Of a stretch of 12,645 nt of DNA, positions 1 through 7,940 are shown one piece after another. Numbering within the stretch: the stretch's first letter is position 1; each line of letters starts with the position of its first letter. The translations under genes and the position numbers were made by a program. The notes below the pieces were generated by a model. The model saw nothing but the letters and a program-made list of their open reading frames with translations, was not told the DNA's origin and ran no database searches. This DNA is from Kiritimatiellia bacterium (GTDB lineage: Bacteria > Verrucomicrobiota > Kiritimatiellia > RFP12 > UBA3636): the NCBI GenBank assembly GCA_017450425.1, contig JAFSUV010000187.1, forward strand, positions 1-12,645, read 5' to 3'.

Positions 1-1
1 C

Positions 2-622
2 GTTGCCGCCGGCGCCGGCGTGGCGGTGCTTGCCGGAGCGTGCGTTGCGCCGGCTCTCGTCTCGGCGCTTGTCTTGAGCGCCGACCTTTCGAGTCGCGGA
101 GTTGCGGCCGGCGTGTTCGTACCGTTCGCGCTCGGACTTGGCATGGCGGCGCCGTGGCCGCTTGTCGGAGCGGGTTTTGCGGCTTTGCCGAAACCCGGAG
201 CGTGGATGGCGCACGTGAAGAAGGCGTTTGCCGCGATATTTGCGGCGATGGCGGCGGTCTATGCCGCACGGGCATGGGCGCTATGCGCGCCGGGCGGCGC
301 GGCGGCGCGGCCTTGGAGCAAACCGCCGGCGCAGGGCGCACTGAAGTTTCTCGCCGACGAAACCGCCGCAGTGGAACTCGCCCTCGCGGCCGGCAAGCCG
401 CTTCTCGTCGAATTTTCCGCCGACTGGTGCTCTGCTTGCCACGCGATGGAAAAAGGGACTCTCGCCGCGCCCGAAGTCGTCGCCGCCATCGACGGGGCGC
501 ACGGAAGGGCGCTTCTAAAAATCGACTGCACCGACACAGCGGATCCGGCCGTGGAAGCGGCGCTCACACGGTTTGGCGTACGCGGCCTCCCGTTTTTCGC
601 CGTATTGCGACCGAAAGAGTAA
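2..622 (+). CDS. dsbD: DsbD-like thiol:disulfide interchange protein, C-terminal part (5' partial)
   Basis: The frame is open from the window edge, so the true start lies upstream. DsbD carries electrons across the inner membrane to periplasmic thiol-disulfide enzymes. The visible N-terminal part is the end of the membrane domain: a Cys-x-Ala-Pro segment (Cys codon at 41) matches the second redox cysteine of the DsbD membrane core, and the following GLGMAAPWPL and WMAHVKKAF stretches resemble the last helices. After a linker comes a thioredoxin domain with LLVEFSADWCSAC, the CxxC codons lying at 428 and 437, then the cis-proline motif GVRGLP (Pro codon at 590). The protein stops only nine residues after that proline. 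DsbD relatives normally continue roughly 30 residues more, giving the last strand and helix, so the 3' end looks truncated. The stop is followed directly by tandem repeats. Family assignment is firm; whether this is full DsbD or a shorter CcdA-thioredoxin fusion cannot be seen. Confidence 0.85.
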   Translation, partial: VAAGAGVAVLAGACVAPALVSALVLSADLSSRGVAAGVFVPFALGLGMAAPWPLVGAGFAALPKPGAWMAHVKKAFAAIFAAMAAVYAARAWALCAPGGAAARPWSKPPAQGALKFLADETAAVELALAAGKPLLVEFSADWCSACHAMEKGTLAAPEVVAAIDGAHGRALLKIDCTDTADPAVEAALTRFGVRGLPFFAVLRPKE

Positions 623-714
623 ACCCGGAAAACCCAGCAGCGCGATCCGGGAAAGACCCGCAGCGCGATCCGGGAAAGACCCGCAGCGCGATCCGGGAAA
701 GACCCGCAGCGCGA
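623..714. repeat. 23-bp tandem repeat array with hairpin potential
   Basis: Three identical 23-bp units, each starting CAGCGCGATC and ending GACCCG, lie head to tail at 638-660, 661-683 and 684-706. A partial fourth unit follows at 707-714, and a degenerate copy can be traced at about 623-637. Each unit contains CGGG-AAAGA-CCCG, and pairing extends outward into GCGC/GCGC across the unit boundary with two mismatches, so the transcript could fold into repeated stem-loops. The array fills the gap between the convergent dsbD-like gene and der. It has no U-tract, so a classical intrinsic terminator is not evident; a REP-like or terminator-assisting role is inference. The unit length is not a multiple of three and no gene appears to use it as coding sequence. 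Confidence 0.9.
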
Positions 715-719
715 CGGCG

Positions 720-2204
720 TCAGCCGCGCGGCATGGCGCGACGGCGGCGGCGGGCCTCGCCCGCCGACATTTTCGCGGCGCGGCGCTCCTTCACGCTCGC
801 GGGAGCGGGCGCCGCCTTGGGCGAGCCGTCCGGATTCCTGCGCTCACGCGCCCTGAATTGCAGCATCACGCCGACGCCGGCGAGGTCGAACTCGCGGCGC
901 AGCACATTGACGAGAAACTGCTCGAACGAGGCGGGCATGCGGCGGGGGTCGTTCACGAAAAGCCGGATCCGCACGGGATTAACGCCGGTCTGCGTGGCGT
1001 AGTGCAGTTTGAACGGCTTGCCGCCGCGCGAAGGCGCGGCGTTCGTCGCGCAGGCGTTTTGAAGCACTCTGTTCAAGGCGCCTGTTCCGATCGTGCGACG
1101 GGCGCACGTTGCCACGTGGGCGATCATGGAAAGCAGCCGCGACACGCCGAAGCCCGTTTTGGCCGAGACGAATACCGCAGGGCAGTGGGCCATGAACGGC
1201 AAGTCAGCCGCCAGACGCCCGATAAACTCGCGCTCCGGCGTCTTCAAGAGGTCGCACTTGTTTACGGCGATGACGCAACTCTTGCCGAGTTTCGCCGCAA
1301 GCCCGGCGAACTGCCTGTCGAGGAGCCCGACGCCGCGCTCGGCGTCTATCACGAGCACGAGCATGTCGGCGCGCTCGACCGCGTCCTGCATGCGGTAGCG
1401 GCTGTAGCGCTCCACGGCCGTATCGACGCGCGCTTCGCGCCTGACGCCCGCAGTATCGACGAGCGTAAAGGCGCTGCCCTTCCACTCGAACGGCGCATCG
1501 ATCGAATCGCGCGTAGTGCCGGGCACGGCCGACACGATCATCCTGTCGCTCCTCAAAATGCGGTTCGCGAGCGACGACTTGCCGCCGTTGGGACGCCCGA
1601 CGAGCGCGATTGTCGCGGGGGCCGCCGCAGAGTCCGCCGCCGCAGACTCCGCGGCACCGTCCGCCACGGCTTCGCTTCCGAGCTTTTCGTAGCACGCGGC
1701 GAGAAAGTCGCCCATGCCGCGACCGTGCAACGCCGAAACGGGGAAAACGGGGAACCCCAGGCGCTCGAAATCGGCAGAATGCGCCGCAAAATCTTCGTTG
1801 TCGGACTTGTTGGCCGCGATGATGGCCGCGACGCCGCTCTTGCGCAAAAGGCGGGCCACCTCCAGATCGAGAGGGCAAAGCCCTTCCTGCACATCGACGA
1901 CGAGTACGGCCACTGCGGCGCTTTTCAACGCCGCAAGCGCCTGGTTCCTCACGCCGTCGTCGATGCCGGCCGCGAGGCGCTCGCCGTCCACGGCGAGTAT
2001 GCCGCCGGTATCCACGAGCCGGAAGCGCCTGCCGTCGCGCTCCACGGTGCGCTCCAGCCTGTCGCGCGTGACGCCCGCTTCGTGGAACACGATGGCGACG
2101 CGCTCGCGGGCGATGCGGTTGAAGAGCGCAGACTTGCCGACGTTCGGCCGACCCACGAGAGCGATCGAACGCACTTCGGCGCGATTTAGAGGCGTTTCGT
2201 CCAT
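720..2204 (-). CDS. der: Ribosome-assembly GTPase Der (EngA)
   Basis: Der is a tandem-GTPase protein needed for maturation of the 50S subunit. The 494-residue product has two G domains and a KH-like C-terminal domain. G domain 1 shows GRPNVGKS (18-25), GVTRDR (44-49), DTGG (65-68), NKSD (132-135) and a SALHGRG motif (157-163). An Ala-rich linker of about 20 residues (177-197) follows. G domain 2 shows GRPNGGKS (203-210), PGTTRDS (228-234), DTAG (250-253), NKCD (315-318) and SAKTGFG (347-353). The KH-like region (about 372-452) contains LHYATQTGVNP and the tail is strongly basic. The second P-loop has Gly where Val is usual, and switch I of domain 1 has EAGVTRDR rather than PGVTRDR; both still fit the GTPase patterns. 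The ATG at 2204 is preceded by a purine-rich AGGGGGG and AAGGA stretch. The gene lies 26 bp after parA and is the last gene of the minus-strand block. Confidence 0.96.
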   Translation of the reverse strand: MDETPLNRAEVRSIALVGRPNVGKSALFNRIARERVAIVFHEAGVTRDRLERTVERDGRRFRLVDTGGILAVDGERLAAGIDDGVRNQALAALKSAAVAVLVVDVQEGLCPLDLEVARLLRKSGVAAIIAANKSDNEDFAAHSADFERLGFPVFPVSALHGRGMGDFLAACYEKLGSEAVADGAAESAAADSAAAPATIALVGRPNGGKSSLANRILRSDRMIVSAVPGTTRDSIDAPFEWKGSAFTLVDTAGVRREARVDTAVERYSRYRMQDAVERADMLVLVIDAERGVGLLDRQFAGLAAKLGKSCVIAVNKCDLLKTPEREFIGRLAADLPFMAHCPAVFVSAKTGFGVSRLLSMIAHVATCARRTIGTGALNRVLQNACATNAAPSRGGKPFKLHYATQTGVNPVRIRLFVNDPRRMPASFEQFLVNVLRREFDLAGVGVMLQFRARERRNPDGSPKAAPAPASVKERRAAKMSAGEARRRRRAMPRG

Positions 2205-2230
2205 ATCCTTACCCCCCTCGTGCCGCAGCG

Positions 2231-3061
2231 CTAGGCCTTCGCGCCGGAGCGCGGCGCGCCGCCGGAGGGGCCGTCAACGAATATTTCCGCCGTCGCCCTG
2301 GCCCGCGCCCGCGCGAGAAATTCCGCGCCGGCGGCGAAATACGCCTGGGCCACGGGCGCGGACGGCGCGTAGGCGACGAGCGGTATGCCGTAGGAGGGCG
2401 CCTCGCCGGCGCGGATAGAGCGCGGCACGAGAGTCTTGTAAACCGCGTCGGCGTAGTGGGCGCGGACCTGCGCCACGACTTCGTCCGCGAGGCGGGTGCG
2501 GGAATACATCGTCATCAAAATCCCGCCGGTGCGCAGCCCCGGATTCGCGCCGGAGCGCCGCATCCGCTCCACCACGCCGAGGATGACCGAGAGCCCTTCC
2601 ATGGCGTAGTACTCGCACTGCATCGGCACGAGCACTTCGTCCGCTGCGGCAAGCGCGCTCGAGAGCAGGATTCCGAGCGAAGGCGGGCAATCCACGAGGA
2701 TGTGGTCGAACACTCCGGATTCGACGACCGGCGCAAGCACGCGCCTTACGCCGCCCAGGTGGTCGCCGCTGCGCGCCATCTCCACCTCGACACCCGCGAG
2801 ATCGACCTCGGCCGGGATCACGTTCACCTTGTCGATCGCGGTGCCGACGATGAAGTCGTCGATCCGCTCGGCGTCGAGCAGCGCCCCGCGCAGGGAAACT
2901 CCGGCCTTCGGCTCGACGCCAAGGCCGGAAGTCGCGTTCGCCTGCGGGTCGAGATCGACCACCAGCACCGTCTTTCCCTTCGAAGCGAGAACGGCGGCGA
3001 GATTGACCACGGTCGTCGTCTTGCCGACGCCGCCCTTCTGGTTTGCGACTGCGGTAATCAT
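2231..3061 (-). CDS. parA: ParA/Soj-family partition ATPase
   Basis: This 276-residue protein is a ParA-type P-loop ATPase, a family that binds DNA non-specifically as an ATP dimer and positions chromosomes or other cargo. It begins directly with ITAVANQKGGVGKTTT, giving the deviant Walker A motif KGGVGKTT at residues 9-16. VVDLDPQAN (Walker A', 34-42) and VDCPPS (Walker B region, 123-128) follow. The C-terminal part has the family pattern SRTRLADEV, then VPRSIRAGEAPSYGIPL and YAPSAPVAQAY. There is no N-terminal helix-turn-helix, so it is the short chromosomal (Soj) type rather than a plasmid P1-type. The frame stays open far upstream, through argC, but the ATG at 3061 has a good ribosome site and places the P-loop at the usual distance from the start. 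No parB is adjacent; the next gene is der, 26 bp downstream. A role other than chromosome partition is possible. Confidence 0.93.
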   Translation of the reverse strand: MITAVANQKGGVGKTTTVVNLAAVLASKGKTVLVVDLDPQANATSGLGVEPKAGVSLRGALLDAERIDDFIVGTAIDKVNVIPAEVDLAGVEVEMARSGDHLGGVRRVLAPVVESGVFDHILVDCPPSLGILLSSALAAADEVLVPMQCEYYAMEGLSVILGVVERMRRSGANPGLRTGGILMTMYSRTRLADEVVAQVRAHYADAVYKTLVPRSIRAGEAPSYGIPLVAYAPSAPVAQAYFAAGAEFLARARARATAEIFVDGPSGGAPRSGAKA

Positions 3062-3072
3062 CTTCTGTCCGT

Positions 3073-3077
3073 CCTCC
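3073..3077 (-). promoter_or_regulatory. Ribosome binding site of parA
   Basis: On the minus strand GGAGG lies 11 nt upstream of the ATG at 3061, within a longer purine run. It fixes the parA start inside an open frame that otherwise continues some 380 codons upstream through argC. Confidence 0.7.
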
Positions 3078-3096
3078 TCTTCTCCTAACCCTTGCG

Positions 3097-4023
3097 TCAG
3101 AGCGAAAGCCCCGTCGTTTCCGGCACGCCAAGTGCGATGTTCATGTTTTGGATGGCCGCGCCGCAGGCGCCTTTGCCGAGATTGTCGAAACGGGCGACGA
3201 GGAGCATCCGCTCCGCGCCGCCGTGGAGCGACACCTGCAAGTCGTCGCGCCCGGCGAAGGCCGAAGCGGCGAGGAACCCGCCCTCGGACGCCGGGCCGTC
3301 GAAATGCACGATCGACCCCGGCGGGTACGCTGCGGCGAGAGCGGCCTCGACATCGGCGCGCGAGCCCCGGATTTCGCCGGAAAAAAGCGGGACCGTCACC
3401 TCCATGCCGCACGGAAAACCGGCCACCACCGGACAAAAGGCCGGAGCGGCGGAGAGGCCGGTCTCGGCGACCATTTCCGGCAGGTGCTTGTGCTCCTGCG
3501 CGAGGCCGTACTGGCGCGGCGACGCGAGGAGCGGACCTCGGCCGGCGTCTTCGTATTCGGCGATCATCTTCTTGCCGCCGCCGGTATAGCCGGTGAGCGA
3601 AAAGCAGCAGAGCCTGGACTCCGCCGGGATTATCCCCGCGCGGACGAGGGGCGCCACAAGCACGATGAAGCCCGTCGCATGGCAGCCGGGGTTTGCGATC
3701 CTGCGCGCCTTGGCGATGTCTTCGCGCCGCCCGGGCAGTTCCGGCATGCCGTAAACCCAGCCGGGAGAAACCCTGTGCGCCGTCGAGGTGTCGATTATCA
3801 CCGTGTCGGCATCGCCGGCGAGGGCGGCCGCCTCGACGGCCGCGGCGTCCGGCAGGCACAGAAACGCCACGTCCGCCCCGGCGATGGCCTCGGCGCGCGC
3901 CGAAGGATCCTTGCGCCTTTCCTCCGGCAGCGACACCAGCGACAGGTCGCTCCGCGCCGCAAGGCGCTCGCGGATTCTGAGGCCGGTGGTGCCGGCCGAG
4001 CCGTCTATGAAAACCGTCTTCAC
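3097..4023 (-). CDS. argC: N-acetyl-gamma-glutamyl-phosphate reductase, short (type 2) form
   Basis: ArgC catalyses the NADPH-dependent reduction of N-acetyl-glutamyl-phosphate to N-acetyl-glutamate semialdehyde, the third step of arginine synthesis, in the cytosol. The product is 308 residues, which fits the short type 2 family (about 310) rather than the longer type 1. It shows an N-terminal nucleotide-binding loop GSAGTTG (8-14), the catalytic cysteine in IANPGCHATGF (Cys114), a GYTGGGKK loop (about 145-152), and QEHKHLPE with His178 and His180 in the expected active-site region. GTG is chosen as the start because it is preceded by GGAGG at a 9-nt distance and gives a normal N-terminus. 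This GTG overlaps the TGA of the upstream membrane-protein gene (GTGA), so translation is probably coupled. No other arginine gene is in the window, which makes its position in this operon unusual. Confidence 0.95.
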   Translation of the reverse strand: MKTVFIDGSAGTTGLRIRERLAARSDLSLVSLPEERRKDPSARAEAIAGADVAFLCLPDAAAVEAAALAGDADTVIIDTSTAHRVSPGWVYGMPELPGRREDIAKARRIANPGCHATGFIVLVAPLVRAGIIPAESRLCCFSLTGYTGGGKKMIAEYEDAGRGPLLASPRQYGLAQEHKHLPEMVAETGLSAAPAFCPVVAGFPCGMEVTVPLFSGEIRGSRADVEAALAAAYPPGSIVHFDGPASEGGFLAASAFAGRDDLQVSLHGGAERMLLVARFDNLGKGACGAAIQNMNIALGVPETTGLSL

Positions 4024-7000
4024 TTCGATTGTCCTCCGGGGCCTTGGCGCTGCATGAGGAGCGGGCGCACCGCCTCCGCCATTTCGGCCGGAAGTCGCGC
4101 CAGGGCCTGGCGCGCCTCGTTGCCTCCGGTGCGCAGCGCGTAGGCGAGAGCCTGCGAAGCGCGCCGGTTGTCCCCGACGCTTGCAAGCGACACCGCGTAT
4201 TCAATCCAGACCGCCCAGTCGGACGGATTGCGCTTGAGCATCGCCGAAAGCGTGGCCGCCGCCGCGCGCGGGTCCTTTGCCGCCACGTGGCAGTCGGCCA
4301 CGGTGCGCAGATCGTCCGATGAAACCATTTCGAAAAACTCCGGCTTCAATGCGGCGAGGAAGGGCGACGCCTCGGCCTTGTGCCCGGCGGCGGCGAGCTT
4401 CATCGACGCCTTGAACACCGTCACCGGATCGCGCGAAGGCTCGGACACGATGGCGCCGAGCGTCCGCGATGCGGTTTGGGCCATGCCCGAAGAGAGCGCG
4501 TCGGCCAGCAGCTCAAGCAGCTCGGCGTCCGACAGCGGATCTCCGGATTCCAGCCGCGGCGAAAGTTCGCGCACGCGCGCTTCGGCGTCGCGCATCTCGC
4601 GCAGACTTTCGAGCGGCAGCGCGCGGTTGTTCGGATCGAGGGCGTGGAGCTGCTCGAAGACGCCCACGGCGTCGTCGAGGCGGCGCGTCGGCATCAGCAC
4701 TTCGCGCGCGAGCCGCATCGCGGTCTCCGGCGAATAGACGAAGAGCGAATGCGCCTGCCGGAACGCGCGCTCCGCCCGCCTGAGGTCGCCGCGGCTCGCG
4801 TAGGCGCCGGCGATGGAGGAGCGGAGCTTGTTGAACGACTTGCGGGCCGGGAAGTCGCGGCCGAACTTCGCGTTCGAGAGGAAGCGGCGGCAGTACCAGT
4901 CCCAGAAGTCCATGTCGTCCGCGACGAGCGCGGGGCTCCACTGCACCCTGTCGGCGTTGAGCTTCATGATGAGGCCGTGCGGCGACAGGTACGGGTACAT
5001 CCACTGGATCGCGTAGGACTCCTCCACGTAAAACGAATGCCGCGCCTTGTTGCGCTCGAAAATCTGCCGGCAAAGCAGCCCGTTGATCTCCATCACCGAG
5101 TAGGCGCCGTTTACGGAAACCCTGCCGTTCGCGTCGATCGAGAGCCCGCCCAAGTCGGCGAAGCGCCCCGTGCGCACGCCCTCGGCGTACTCGGAAAAGG
5201 CGATGCGGTTGTCGTCCGTCGAAGGCATCCAGATGTCATCGGCGTAGAGTCCGCGCATGGTGTCGAGGTACGTATTGTCGGCGAGCGCGTTTTGGGTGAT
5301 GAGGTAAACGTCGGGACGGACGCGGGCCGAATAGATCATGTACGTCGGCACGAAGCGCCCGGGGTCGGTGCCGCCGAAAAACACGGCGTTTTCGTCCATC
5401 GCCGGCGGGAAGAATGGATTGGGCAGCGGCTCTTCGTCCGGCGAAAGCTCTTCCGCCATCGCCTCGGCGCCGCGCAACTGGTAGTTGCCGAACTGCCACC
5501 CGAAGTCGTGGCCGTTCTGGTCGGCGGCGCTCGTGACGTCGGCCAAATGGAAATTGAAGTAGTTTTCGTGGATCGGTATGAGCGGCGCGGCGAGCGCCGC
5601 GACGCACCCTGCGGCGAACACCGCGCGGCGGCGGCGCACCGCCAGCAGCGCGAAGGCGAGCCCGTAGCCGATCCAGAGCGCGTAGAGGCCGTGCGAGGCG
5701 ATGAACTTGACCTTCTGGATGAACGAGTCCTGCACGTCGCCGTGCGGGTTCGCGAGCGCGATGAGGACTATGCTCATCATGAGGAAGCAGACGAACGACA
5801 CGACGTGCCACTGCGCCCCGGTCGCGGAGATCGCAGGCTCGAACACCGGCCGCCCCGCGGTTTCGCGGGCGAACACCCACACCACGAAGGCGAGATATGC
5901 GGCGAACGACACTGCGGTGAGGGTGAAGTCGCACACACCCCACGACGGCGACCCCTCGCTCAGCCCCGCGTTTTCGAGGGCGAACTCCGCCACGGCGTTG
6001 ATGAATCCGCCGGCGAACCCGGCCGCGACAAGCGCGATCGAGAGGAAGGAAAGGCCGGAAACGACGCGCGCCGAGACATCGGCGCCCGTGCGGCCGAGCG
6101 CGGTGCGCACCAGCGGCGCGAAGCAGCGCGCCGCAATGGCGTGCAGCCCGATCGCGCCGGCCAGGAGAAGCGCAAGGAAGAGCGCCTTGTCGATCCTGAA
6201 GCCCGCGAGGTCGATGCCGGCGCTCACCTTGTCGATCGCCACCATGGCGGCTATCGCCGCCGCGGCCGCGGCGGCCCACGGCGTGGTGTCGAACGCGGCG
6301 CGGCCGCCGCGCCGCAGTTTCCACGAAGCGAACGGCACCAGTCCGAACGGCGCCAGTACGAGCGTGAACTGCATGCGCATGTCGGAAAAATAGTCGCCGA
6401 GCTGGTGGATGAACAGCGAACTGAACATCGAAGTCGGGGATATCTTCTCGTACTGGCCGCGCGAAAGGGCGTGCTTGAAGCCTTCCCACGTGCGCGGGTA
6501 GCCCCAGTTCATCGGCGGGCAGACGTCGCTCGCGATCGGCATGAAGACGTAAAACGCCGCGCCGGCCTGAGCGGCAAGGAGCGCCGCCGCCACGGTCTTG
6601 CCGCGCTCGAGGAGGAAATAGGCGAGTGCGAGGACTGCGGCGTCCATCGCCACGTACACGGCGAAAAACCCGCTGAGCGGGTGCGTGAGACCGAGCTGCG
6701 CCCCCTTTTTGAGCAGGATGGCGAGCGGCAGCGTGAGCCCGGTCGCGGCGGCGGCGAACCACAGCCCGCCCGGAGACTTGACGGCGAAGCACCACATCGC
6801 GGCAAGTGCCCCGGCAAACGCAAGCGCCGGAAGCGCCCAGTGGAACACGGGATCGGGCTGGCCTTCCGCGAGCGCCTGCCGCGTCAGCTCCTGCAAATGT
6901 CCGGCGTACGGGTCGGTGGCGGTCGGCGCGCACACGCACGCGAGCAGCAGCGCCGCGCCGGAAACGGCGGCGGCGATGGCGAGCGGCACCTTGGCGTCCT

Positions 7001-7940
7001 CCCCCCCGGCCGGCGCGTTTCCGCGCTTCCCGGACACGCAAATCCAGCCGCGTACGCCGACCGCCGCGACGAACGCCGCGGCGAGGACGATGACGGCCCA
7101 ATACCAGCCCGGATCGATCACCGCCCCGCCCACGGGACACCCCGGATCGAGCGGCGGATGCTTCGGGAAACCGGGTTGCGAGTAGAGCGCGCCGAGTTTC
7201 AGCACCCCTGCGGCGATGCCGAACGGAATCGACGCGACGACGAAATCCCTGAACAGGTGGATGTCCCGGAGCATGATCGCGAAAACGAGCGGCACGAGCG
7301 CCAGCAGCAGCACCTGGTAGTTCGTCAGTCCGAGCCCGAAGAAAAACGCGGTGGAGACGAGGAGCTTCGATCCCTGCACGCACAGCCACTTGTAGGCGAG
7401 CAGCATGAGGAGCATGAGGAAAAAGGCGTTGAAGCTATAGACTTCGACGATCGTGCACTGCGACCACATGACCGGCGCGAAGGCGAAGACGAGCGCCGCC
7501 GCCGCACCCGAGACGAACCCCGTGGTTTCCTCGAAGGAGGAGAACTTGTGCGCGGCGCCGGACTCCACGCCGCGCTCGCCGGTGCGGAAGCGCAGAATGT
7601 CCGCCGCCGTTTTCGAGACGAGCATCGCCATGAGGCCGATGGCCAGCGCGCCCCAGAAGGCGGACATCACCGCTATCGCCCACGCGGGATTCGGCTGCCC
7701 GCGGAACGTCACGAACGACAGGACGCGCGCAAAAAGCCACGCGCACATCGTCCACGAAGGGTATCCCGGCGGGTGCGGCACGCCGGCGTAGTCTCCCGCC
7801 ACCGCCAGCTCGCCGCAGTCTTCGAGCGTCACGCTCGGGGCGCAAGTCGCGAAATAGACGAGAAACGAAACGACCGAGCCGGCCCAGAACGCCGCCCAGT
7901 TGGCGCACGAGAAAAAGCGCCCTTTTTGCGAATCCTGCAT
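4020..7940 (-). CDS. DUF2723-family polytopic membrane protein, GT-C-like, with TPR C-terminus
   Basis: A 1306-residue protein with about 20 hydrophobic segments in residues 14-790, followed by a soluble part to the end. Just after the first helix it has the DUF2723 signature: TLEDCGELAVAGDYAGVPHP continuing into PGYP (Glu40, Asp41, Glu44, His56-Pro-Pro-Gly). Further family-like points are SQCTIVEVYSFNAFF and the loop ending in ALSRGQYEKISP. DUF2723 proteins have the fold of GT-C glycosyltransferases that use polyprenyl-phosphate sugars; the acidic residues after helix 1 sit where such enzymes keep their catalytic acid. The substrate here is unknown. The soluble part carries VFFGGTDPGRFVPTYMIYS and then, from about residue 1035, helical repeats that read as TPRs (RRAERAFRQA, DDAVGVFEQL, RAAAATLSAM, RRASQALAYA). 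The ATG at 7940 is chosen because it precedes helix 1, has GGAG 7 nt upstream and overlaps the flotillin stop (TGATG); the 66 codons of open frame before it are Arg-rich and out of frame with flotillin. Confidence 0.88.
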   Translation of the reverse strand: MQDSQKGRFFSCANWAAFWAGSVVSFLVYFATCAPSVTLEDCGELAVAGDYAGVPHPPGYPSWTMCAWLFARVLSFVTFRGQPNPAWAIAVMSAFWGALAIGLMAMLVSKTAADILRFRTGERGVESGAAHKFSSFEETTGFVSGAAAALVFAFAPVMWSQCTIVEVYSFNAFFLMLLMLLAYKWLCVQGSKLLVSTAFFFGLGLTNYQVLLLALVPLVFAIMLRDIHLFRDFVVASIPFGIAAGVLKLGALYSQPGFPKHPPLDPGCPVGGAVIDPGWYWAVIVLAAAFVAAVGVRGWICVSGKRGNAPAGGEDAKVPLAIAAAVSGAALLLACVCAPTATDPYAGHLQELTRQALAEGQPDPVFHWALPALAFAGALAAMWCFAVKSPGGLWFAAAATGLTLPLAILLKKGAQLGLTHPLSGFFAVYVAMDAAVLALAYFLLERGKTVAAALLAAQAGAAFYVFMPIASDVCPPMNWGYPRTWEGFKHALSRGQYEKISPTSMFSSLFIHQLGDYFSDMRMQFTLVLAPFGLVPFASWKLRRGGRAAFDTTPWAAAAAAAIAAMVAIDKVSAGIDLAGFRIDKALFLALLLAGAIGLHAIAARCFAPLVRTALGRTGADVSARVVSGLSFLSIALVAAGFAGGFINAVAEFALENAGLSEGSPSWGVCDFTLTAVSFAAYLAFVVWVFARETAGRPVFEPAISATGAQWHVVSFVCFLMMSIVLIALANPHGDVQDSFIQKVKFIASHGLYALWIGYGLAFALLAVRRRRAVFAAGCVAALAAPLIPIHENYFNFHLADVTSAADQNGHDFGWQFGNYQLRGAEAMAEELSPDEEPLPNPFFPPAMDENAVFFGGTDPGRFVPTYMIYSARVRPDVYLITQNALADNTYLDTMRGLYADDIWMPSTDDNRIAFSEYAEGVRTGRFADLGGLSIDANGRVSVNGAYSVMEINGLLCRQIFERNKARHSFYVEESYAIQWMYPYLSPHGLIMKLNADRVQWSPALVADDMDFWDWYCRRFLSNAKFGRDFPARKSFNKLRSSIAGAYASRGDLRRAERAFRQAHSLFVYSPETAMRLAREVLMPTRRLDDAVGVFEQLHALDPNNRALPLESLREMRDAEARVRELSPRLESGDPLSDAELLELLADALSSGMAQTASRTLGAIVSEPSRDPVTVFKASMKLAAAGHKAEASPFLAALKPEFFEMVSSDDLRTVADCHVAAKDPRAAAATLSAMLKRNPSDWAVWIEYAVSLASVGDNRRASQALAYALRTGGNEARQALARLPAEMAEAVRPLLMQRQGPGGQSK
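4033..4037 (-). promoter_or_regulatory. Ribosome binding site of argC
   Basis: GGAGG on the minus strand lies 9 nt upstream of the GTG start at 4023, inside the last codons of the DUF2723 gene. It supports the GTG start and the 4-bp overlap. Confidence 0.75.

Noticed and set aside
623..714. The tandem repeats as a CRISPR array
   Set aside because: Units are directly abutting with no spacers, so they cannot be repeat-spacer arrays.
1618..1665. Short Ala/Glu/Ser coding repeats in the middle of der as a separate element
   Set aside because: They encode the flexible linker between the two G domains and keep the reading frame.
573..2189. A plus-strand open frame of 538 codons covering the repeat array and running antisense to der
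   Set aside because: It has no family motifs and a composition typical of antisense high-GC frames; Der on the minus strand has all its GTPase motifs.
3062..4204. The 381-codon upstream extension of the parA frame
   Set aside because: It runs through argC in another frame, is Arg-rich with no domain, and the ParA P-loop and ribosome site place the start at 3061.
5236..7389. A 717-codon minus-strand frame in a different phase from the DUF2723 gene
   Set aside because: It is a same-strand shadow with very high Arg content and no recognisable motif.
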